From Bolinopsis microptera (Eukaryota > Ctenophora > Tentaculata > Lobata > Bolinopsidae): a stretch of DNA of 60,000 nt. The stretch covers positions 374,001 to 434,000 of the forward strand of contig NC_087079.1 of the NCBI RefSeq assembly GCF_026151205.1, read 5' to 3'. The notes below the pieces were generated by a model. It saw only the letters and a program-made list of their open reading frames with translations. It ran no database searches and was not told where the DNA came from. Position 1 is the first letter of the stretch; the number at the start of each line of letters is the position of its first letter. Positions 51,875 through 60,000 of the stretch are shown piece by piece. Position numbers and translations under genes: made by a program.

Positions 51875-51949
51875 CTTACCTGGGGACCTCAGGCTATCAT
51901 GTTCATTATAGAGATTCGGCGGAATGACAGGCTGAGCGCGGCCCAGTAA
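51875..51949 (-). mobile_element. 75-bp MITE of the TTACTGGG family
   Basis: Reverse-oriented copy (reads CTTACCTGGGGACC...GGCCCAGTAA on the plus strand) with flanks CATACGCG (51867-51874) and CATACGCA (51950-51957), an 8-bp duplication with one change. Confidence 0.78.
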
Positions 51950-51957
51950 CATACGCA

Positions 51958-53009
51958 CAAATTAAACATTAACACTAAATAAAAGAATTGATCATGTTTC
52001 AAGAACAAAAATGATTTTAAGCATTATACTTATAATTTTCATTACACATAAATTTAACGCCCTATAAATGTAAATAACAAACCTCAAGCTTTATGTAATT
52101 TAAATTATAAAAGCCGCTGATCTCGTCAGTGGTGTGAGTATATATAATTATATAACGTGTGAACGTGTCTTCATCGGTCAAAAGGTTAGTTGAAAATTAG
52201 GTTGGAAGACGATTAGAATACTTCATATTCAATTAATATATGCTTTGAATTATCTCCTCCGTTATATAATAATTGTTTAAAAAATGACTCTACGTGTACT
52301 TAGAGTTAGAGGAAAAACATGAATAGCGTCCAAATATAATACAGTATTGAGAAATTTGCTTCAGTATTGATACAGTTGACAGTATGCATATATGTACGTG
52401 ACATTATGAGTTGTATAGTATCAGAAATTAAGATCGTTAATAAACTATCGTCCTTTAGAAATATTAATCTTTTACGGTAACTTTAAAATATCAAACAAAT
52501 TAAATCTATAAAGCTTATTCAGCTTAGTTATGAAAAGAAAAACGTTATCAAACTGACTATAAGTATAATAACCGGTGATATGAAGATTAGAATAAAGAAT
52601 TGGACCTATCCGTGTAGCAGCATGTACGTTTATTTCTTGAGATAGGGCCCTGGCCCCTGAGGGTATGAACACAACCTAGATCGATGTATTTTACACGCTG
52701 ATTCCGAATCACCCCATGACATAGGGTGCTTCCCTGGGGAGTTATGAGCAAAAAATTGTTTTGGCCACGTGACATGCCAGTTAAACGCAAATTCGACTGT
52801 TTCACCGTTACGGACTACGGTTAGTGTTAGAGTTACGATAAGGGCTAGGGTTAAGGTACAACCGTTTGTACCTTGACCCTAACCGTAAAAAATCAACACA
52901 TATGAACCTACAGTTACACTGATAGGTCCAATTCTAATCGCCATCATAACAAGCGACCTGCGGCGATACAACTGATTAATGATTGAGTAAAATGATAAAT
53001 TAAATAAAA
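51958..53009. other. Intergenic, with a diverged telomere-motif element
   Basis: No gene seen. At 52678-52860, GATCGATGTATTTTACACGC, ATTCCGAATCACCCC and TTAGGG-like words match the arm of the 48439-49212 element at lower identity. Confidence 0.5.
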
Positions 53010-56000
53010 CTATCCTTCTTTCTCTTTCTCTGACTTTTCGGGTTCCCCCACTTTTTCACGCTCCTGATCCTCCTCCTCTGCAGGTGGTTCGGGGGAATTA
53101 TCTGGTGGTTCATAATCAATATCTCCAAATTCTTCTTCCATGCTGACACAGCACACTACCATGAACAGTCGAATGCAGCAAACTATCATAGCGTTTTTCA
53201 CCTGAATTACAAAAAAACTGATAAACTATTCTAAAAATGAGAGAAATTATATATAGTTGTACTGTACGCTTTAAAGAAATAATTAAAGAACATAATATTG
53301 TTACATAATATAACCTGTTCTTTGGCGTCGATTTTAACCGGATCACCCTCTTCTTTTTTGTTAATGTTCATGGTCGTGTCAGCTATGAATCTGAGATATT
53401 TTACTTTTAGTAATGTAATTTAAATAGGAAGGTAAGATATATACATTATACCTAGTGAAAGTGCTGGTGACGATGAGAAAGACCATAAACCAGGGATTCC
53501 TTCGGGAGCATGTAAGATTATATCCAAAGTTTGTTCGCCAATGGGGTGTGTCTGGGTGTCAAAGATCTTCAAGGTGGGTGCTACTTGTGATGAACTCTAG
53601 AAGGATGGGATGGTAATACTCGGTCTGGCCGTCTGGAAGCCCATAGAATTCCAGTTCAGAAACCGAGTAAGGAGGTGCGGCTACTGATGAGAAGCCTCCT
53701 TAAAGTTTATTTGGGTTAGAAACGACATCTGGGTCCCTACCCTCGCACAAGATTATTCTCAATTTTCTTGTTGTGTCCACAACTATACCGTTGATCAGAG
53801 TCACATCTGATGACTTCAGTGAAAGGGCTGATGACTTCAGTGAAAGAGCTGGTGACCTAGTGAAAGTGCTGGTGACGATGAGAAAGACCATAAACCAGGG
53901 ATTCCTTCGGGAGCATGTAAGATTATATCCAAAGTTTGTTCGCCAATGGGGTGTGTCTGGGTGTCAAAGATCTTCAAGGTGGGTGCTACTTGTGATGAAC
54001 TCTAGAAGGATGGGATGGTAATACTCGGTCTGGCCGTCTGGAAGCCCATAGAATTCCAGTTCAGAAACCGAGTAAGGAGGTGCGGCTACTGATGAGAAGC
54101 CTCCTTAAAGTTTATTTGGGTTAGAAACGACATCTGGGTCCCTACCCTCGCACAAGATTATTCTCAATTTTCTTGTTGTGTCCACAACTATACCGTTGAT
54201 CAGAGTCACATCTGATGACTTCAGTGAAAGGGCTGATGACTTCAGTGAAAGAGCTGGTGACCTAGTGAAAGTGCTGGTGACGATGAGAAAGACCATAAAC
54301 CAGGGATTCCTTCGGGAGCATGTAAGATTATATCCAAAGTTTGTTCGCCAATGGGGTGTGTCTGGGTGTCAAAGATCTTCAAGGTGGGTGCTACTTGTGA
54401 TGAACTCTAGAAGGATGGGATGGTAATACTCGGTCTGGCCGTCTGGAAGCCCATAGAATTCCAGTTCAGAAACCGAGTAAGGAGGTGCGGCTACTGATGA
54501 GAAGCCTCCTTAAAGTTTATTTGGGTTAGAAACGACATCTGGGTCCCTACCCTCGCACAAGATTATTCTCAATTTTCTTGTTGTGTCCACAACTATACCG
54601 TTGATCAGAGTCACATCTGATGACTTCAGTGAAAGGGCTGATGACTTCAGTGAAAGAGCTGGTGACCTAGTGAAAGTGCTGGTGACGATGAGAAAGACCA
54701 TAAACCAGGGATTCCTTCGGGAGCATGTAAGATTATATCCAAAGTTTGTTCGCCAATGGGGTGTGTCTGGGTGTCAAAGATCTTCAAGGTGGGTGCTACT
54801 TGTGATGAACTCTAGAAGGATGGGATGGTAATACTCGGTCTGGCCGTCTGGAAGCCCATAGAATTCCAGTTCAGAAACCGAGTAAGGAGGTGCGGCTACT
54901 GATGAGAAGCCTCCTTAAAGTTTATTTGGGTTAGAAACGACATCTGGGTCCCTACCCTCGCACAAGATTATTCTCAATTTTCTTGTTGTGTCCACAACTA
55001 TACCGTTGATCAGAGTCACATCTGATGACTTCAGTGAAAGGGCTGATGACTTCAGTGAAAGAGCTGGTGACCTAGTGAAAGTGCTGGTGACGATGAGAAA
55101 GACCATAAACCAGGGATTCCTTCGGGAGCATGTAAGATTATATCCAAAGTTTGTTCGCCAATGGGGTGTGTCTGGGTGTCAAAGATCTTCAAGGTGGGTG
55201 CTACTTGTGATGAACTCTAGAAGGATGGGATGGTAATACTCGGTCTGGCCGTCTGGAAGCCCATAGAATTCCAGTTCAGAAACCGAGTAAGGAGGTGCGG
55301 CTACTGATGAGAAGCCTCCTTAAAGTTTATTTGGGTTAGAAACGACATCTGGGTCCCTACCCTCGCACAAGATTATTCTCAATTTTCTTGTTGTGTCCAC
55401 AACTATACCGTTGATCAGAGTCACATCTGATGACTTCAGTGAAAGGGCTGATGACTTCAGTGAAAGAGCTGGTGACCTAGTGAAAGTGCTGGTGACGATG
55501 AGAAAGACCATAAACCAGGGATTCCTTCGGGAGCATGTAAGATTATATCCAAAGTTTGTTCGCCAATGGGGTGTGTCTGGGTGTCAAAGATCTTCAAGGT
55601 GGGTGCTACTTGTGATGAACTCTAGAAGGATGGGATGGTAATACTCGGTCTGGCCGTCTGGAAGCCCATAGAATTCCAGTTCAGAAACCGAGTAAGGAGG
55701 TGCGGCTACTGATGAGAAGCCTCCTTAAAGTTTATTTGGGTTAGAAACGACATCTGGGTCCCTACCCTCGCACAAGATTATTCTCAATTTTCTTGTTGTG
55801 TCCACAACTATACCGTTGATCAGAGTCACATCTGATGACTTCAGTGAAAGGGCTGATGACTTCAGTGAAAGAGCTGGTGACCTAGTGAAAGTGCTGGTGA
55901 CGATGAGAAAGACCATAAACCAGGGATTCCTTCGGGAGCATGTAAGATTATATCCAAAGTTTGTTCGCCAATGGGGTGTGTCTGGGTGTCAAAGATCTTC

Positions 56001-59000
56001 AAGGTGGGTGCTACTTGTGATGAACTCTAGAAGGATGGGATGGTAATACTCGGTCTGGCCGTCTGGAAGCCCATAGAATTCCAGTTCAGAAACCGAGTAA
56101 GGAGGTGCGGCTACTGATGAGAAGCCTCCTTAAAGTTTATTTGGGTTAGAAACGACATCTGGGTCCCTACCCTCGCACAAGATTATTCTCATTTTTCTTG
56201 TTGTGTCCACAACTATACTGCCACTGGTATTGATTCTCAGAGTTCGGACTAAAAAATGAATAAGTATAAAACGTTAAGTGGACTCAGGTTAAAACAAAGA
56301 AGGCTTAGTATTGAACAGCTTAAAACTAACCCAAAAGGCAAATTGAGGCTTTGCTGAAGAAAGTGCTCCAAGAACCCCCTCCTTTTTGATCCTTTTGTTC
56401 TGATTAGAATGAGTGTTTTTTGTCTGTTCATTTCTCTGACTCTGCAGTAACAGGTATTAGCGTTAGAACGAAAGATTTGTAATCAATAATATATTACAAT
56501 ACCTGTTTTAGTATTACAGATCATACCCTCTTTAATTTTCAATCTAACCAGACTCCGAATTAAATTCTGTTTCATGCAGGTTGAATGAAGAACTGTGATT
56601 CAAAAGTTTTAGAATAATTTACCTTATCGAATATAATTTTACCGGACATTCCGTGAACGGACAAAATTCTGACCGTAGTGGAATACTGATGGAATACTGA
56701 GAGTGGAAAACTTTTGGGACCAAAATTTAAACGAACTTTGACTTCATCTAAACGGACATAAATATGAACGCTAGGGCCTCCAGCGTCCACTTAATGTACG
56801 TTCCAATAAAGTCGGATAATGTAGAATAATATTTGCCTGATTTTGTTAAGGCAAACCCTCTTCCTAGGCAGGTTAGAGGGTATACACAGGATGTGACCGT
56901 CCTTCTCTGTCATCATCATCGGGGTGTAGATCTCGTTCAGCACCTGAATATTCATATTTCGTACATTACTAGCACCTGAATATTCATATTTCGTACATTA
57001 CTAGCACCTGAATATTCATATTTCGTACATTACTAGCACCTGAATATTCATATTTCGTACATTACTTTCTATTGTGTGGACTAACATCATCATCCCATTC
57101 TTATCCTACGAAGCCTATCAACAAAATTTAACTTCGCTGATTACACTTCAGATTGTGACGCTCATCTCACTAAGCAAACTATAAAGTAAAAAATTAACAA
57201 GTTTCAGTATTGACCTTGTGAGGATCTTCGTTTCCAATGTACTCCTCCCAGTGCTGTTTTAAGGTCTTATTAGTGTACGTCAGTATAGATCCCCGCTTAG
57301 AGGCCTTTCTCTCCGCTTTCTGAAAAGTTTATAAAGTAGTCGTCCTGTGTTTTATTTTGCAATTACTTTCCAACACTAGTTGGTTCTCCAAGATTACAGA
57401 TTATGAAAAACAGAAATTTTATTCGGCTTATAGCTGTATAATTTATTCTACGATCGAAGATCAAAAAGTGAACAATATGAATATGGTTAATCTATTGTCA
57501 ATTTAATGCGGACATTAATTGGTTAGATAATATTAATAAATGTCTGATATTTGTATCACAGAACTAAAAATAACAATAAATAAGGCTGGTTTACAAAAGT
57601 CTCACAGTCAGTCTCACTGTAAACAAAGTAGAGCAATAAATTGATCAACCCTAACCGGGCAAGGATTCCATATTTAAGTTTGGAGATAATAATGATGTTG
57701 TACCCGATTGTTGATACGCGCTCTTTTCGGAAGTGAACTTCTTTCAATTTGATGGGAATCATCGTAGATTTTTGCAATTGTTCTATCAATTTGATGGGTA
57801 ATAATTTTAGGTACCATCGACAACATAACAAGTACAACTGTACGACAACAGGCACGGCGCATAAATATTATTTAGCAGAGATTCGGCGTGTCATCAGGTG
57901 CTCAATAAACTGATTCGGAAAGTTGAGATCTGAAAGTGATGATTAGCACCTTTCTTCCGCTTTTAAGGCAACTTATTTTACCCCAATTTACTAATAATAA
58001 TATAAAGACGACCGCCCTCAATTATTAAACATCTGTTTATCAACCCAGAAGCGTTGGCTATTTAACCTTTATTAATTATCAATTTTATGTTTAATTTATA
58101 ATTATATCTATTACAAAGTTGTTAGAGTTTAGGGGGGCTTACATTTTGGATCAGACTGGGCGTCTTACTGGCTCCTATCTAAGGAAGTTATTTATGATTT
58201 GGAATGTACATGATAGGCTTCACCTCAGGGGTTGCATTTTCCGAATTTTAGGTATTTAGAAATAAAAAACGTTAAATTTGTGAATAATCCTGTCCAATTT
58301 AACGTTCGGTCGACGCGAAAACAATATTTGGATACAAAAGGCCCCGGGGGAGGGGGGCAAAAAAGAAAGCCTGATCTTTACTTAAGACATTAGAAAAATT
58401 TAAGGTGGGCGGCAAAAACAGATTCATTTTATATAAATATTAGCCAAACGTTGGGTTCTTCATTGGAGATAGAACACGATTGTTTAATATTAATTATTTA
58501 CTTTTGTACGCATAATACCAAACCATTTGAACATCTAAATGTCTTGGCCCCTTCTGTTGGTACAAAATTATGTCTACCGAGGATGTCTATACAAATTGCC
58601 CGGAAATTCTAATAATCAAAGCAAGCTCCTCCTTTACCGGCAACCTTACTTTCACCCTGCTTAATTAATACAAAAATCTCAGAGTGATTATTATTTTCAG
58701 TAAAATAATATATTAGCATATCATTCAAAGTTTTATTATGAGCAATTTTGTACACTCAATTGTCATTTGTCCAAAGTAACAACTTATAGTGGCAGGGCAG
58801 TAATGGAGCAGTGCTACAGGGGTAACGCCAGGCCCTGGCGGTCAGGGTGACATGGCAGTATGGGGGCAGTGACAACAGAGTGACACGGCAGTAATCAGTA
58901 TGGGGGTGGTGACACCAGGGACCAGGGTGACACGGCAGTATGGGGGTGGTGACACGGCAGTATGGGGGTGGTGTCACCAGGGTGACACGGCAGTGACATA

Positions 59001-59581
59001 ACAGTGACAGTGGGGTAGTGATGAAAGACCCTTATAATAGAAAATAGAAATACCAGCAATCTTTGTTAAATGGTAATCCAGATTAAACAGCCAAAATTGG
59101 CATGCAATCTTTTAAAATGCTCAAAAGGGCTCCAACTTTTACATGGTTTTTAGCCCAAACAAAGTATCGACCATAAAAAGAACACAAAAATACAAATAAA
59201 TTACGATTGAAAAGATTGAGAACCGAGATAGTATGACGATAACAAATACAAGCACCAGTAGTCTAGTGATAGGTCCCACACCATTTAAACAACATTTTAC
59301 TCTTTTAACAAAATATTTCATATCTGGCGCTGCAAATGCCAAATGGTCCACAACTGCAATATTTCCATCTCTTCTTGAAATTTACCGAGAAAATAAAACG
59401 GAACGCAACAAAAAACACGCGAATGACCACTAAGTCACTGAAAAGTACTCTCAAAGCACTCTCAAACCTCTTCAGGAGTACAAGGTGAGTCGGATGAAGA
59501 GTAATCCTCCGAGTCGGAATATGAAGGTTCTGACTCATCATCACCATTACTCATTATCTCAGTTACTTCCTCCACCTCCAT
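53010..59581 (-). CDS. Unrecognised multi-exon gene with an internal 405-bp tandem array
   Basis: First coding exon 59581-59468 (ATG; MEVEEVTEIMSNGDDESEPS, acidic/Ser-rich). Then 57319-57215 (KAERKASKRGSILTYTNKTL then KQHWEEYIGNEDPHK), 56943-56857 (VLNEIYTPMMMTEKDGHILC then IPSNLP), the repeat array, 53596-53445 (APTLKIFDTQTHPIGEQTLD then IILHAPEGIPGL), 53390-53315 (FIADTTMNINKKEEGDPVKI) and a last exon 53201-53010 (VKNAMIVCCIRLFMVVCC, possibly a membrane segment, then a Glu/Pro-rich acidic tail to TAG). Exons 1-3 join in phase 0, and 53445, 53390 and 53201 also join in phase. Between 56857 and 53596 the exon structure is uncertain; pieces at 56790-56620 and 56440-56330 may be exons. I do not recognise the family. 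Confidence 0.6.
53451..56214 (-). repeat. 405-bp tandem array, about 6.8 copies, containing exon-like blocks
   Basis: Six full units are virtually identical. Each minus-strand unit holds GIVVDTTRKLRIILCEG, a 42-nt intron-like stretch (GTAGGG...TTTAAG), PPYSVSELEFYGLPDGQTEY, a frame change, APTLKIFDTQTHPIGEQTLD and a short SPALSLKSS sub-repeat. The unit length is divisible by three. Plus-strand ORFs of 82 codons in each unit are shadows. Confidence 0.93.
56939..57066 (-). repeat. 32-bp repeat, four copies, spanning a splice acceptor
   Basis: On the minus strand each copy reads GTACGAAATATGAATATTCAG|GTGCT; the last copy is the real acceptor of exon 56943-56857, whose first five bases GTGCT belong to the unit. 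The acceptor is thus present four times in tandem. Confidence 0.92.
57320..59467. other. Long first intron of the minus-strand gene
   Basis: I could not place further exons with confidence. It includes a dispersed repeat near 58280-58400 related to 2455-2560 and a minisatellite at 58790-59020. Confidence 0.4.
58790..59020. repeat. Minisatellite of GTGACACGGCAGTATGGGGG units
   Basis: Imperfect units of about 20-40 bp repeat over 230 bp. The Pro/His/Cys-rich minus-strand frame here is an artefact. Confidence 0.75.
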
Positions 59582-60000
59582 ATTTCAATACTTTTAGCAG
59601 GAAAGCAAGATGTTTATTAAGAAGTATATAAATCTCAGCTGCAGGCTGGTATCGGATATTAACGAGAATTCCCAAGAACGGTAATAATGTCCACACATTA
59701 TCACACAATATTAACGTACTAAAGTAGAAAGTAAAGGAATCGTGTGAAGTTTTATTATCTATCATTACAAAATGATATGCACACTCTGAGCATTATGCTC
59801 CATGAGTGACAAAGTTGCGGATGCAAAACGTTTTAACCATCAGCTAAACGACACTGTTTCCATTGTAAAAGCTGTAAACGTTAGTCATCTTAATTAAGGT
59901 ACCTCCCTATTCTTATTTCTGTCAAGGGCCTTCGAATTATCCATCAATACTTATTGTCAAGATTATTTAACAAAAGCAATTTAGGCCCAAACAATTACAA
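59582..60000. other. Upstream region of the minus-strand gene
   Basis: No ORF or repeat of note. The promoter of the gene starting at 59581 should lie here or beyond the window. Confidence 0.4.

Noticed and set aside
53680-53740. Hammerhead-ribozyme-like CTGATGAG in each 405-bp unit
   Set aside because: The required CGAAA after a short stem II is missing; GAAAC occurs but with the wrong spacing and partner.
53773-56046. Six identical plus-strand ORFs of 82 codons in the 405-bp array
   Set aside because: The minus strand of the same units carries exon-like blocks that join to unique exons on both sides; the plus frames are shadows repeated by the array.

Overview
This window looks like nuclear DNA of a multicellular animal, not a microbe. 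Genes are split by GT-AG introns, protein-coding exons are short and scattered, and most of the sequence is tandem repeats, small inverted-repeat transposons and decayed non-LTR retrotransposons. Telomere-type CCCTAA motifs occur inside repeats. A split DDX20 (Gemin3) helicase gene, a class A GPCR and a NERD nuclease/SF1 helicase gene would suit a cnidarian-like invertebrate, but the species assignment is only a guess.

Layout. Bases 158-2304 (+) hold a NERD-type nuclease joined to an SF1-helicase-like NTPase, interrupted by two compensating frameshifts. Bases 2305-4775 are intergenic with several inverted-repeat elements. Bases 4776-31530 (-) are one DDX20 gene: I could place 13 coding exons whose splice phases all agree (1056 codons). 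Its introns hold at least seven different minisatellites, including a 7.6-kb array of a 62-bp unit and a 2.6-kb array of a 21-bp unit. Bases 31531-32824 are a head-to-head intergenic region with four CACGTG E-boxes in 40 bp. Bases 32827-35939 (+) are a nine-exon GPCR (520 codons). From 36.6 to 53 kb the DNA is a transposon landscape: hAT-like MITEs with 8-bp target duplications, a TTAA-flanked element, a 5-kb element bounded by long inverted repeats (38309-43317) that encloses an ankyrin-repeat gene, and a MITE split by LINE sequence that is itself split by a second LINE. Bases 53010-59581 (-) are an unrecognised multi-exon gene with about 6.8 near-identical copies of a 405-bp exon-containing unit.

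Main point of interest. In three unrelated genes a tandem repeat straddles an exon-intron junction and copies the splice site itself: about 25 copies at the DDX20 exon 9 donor inside helicase motif VI, 2 copies at a GPCR donor, and 4 copies at an acceptor in the 53-59 kb gene. Together with the 405-bp exon-containing array, this suggests a genome in which minisatellite growth often starts at or includes exon borders. The second point is the 5-kb inverted-repeat element that appears to carry an intron-containing host-like gene. No RNA genes or CRISPR arrays were found.
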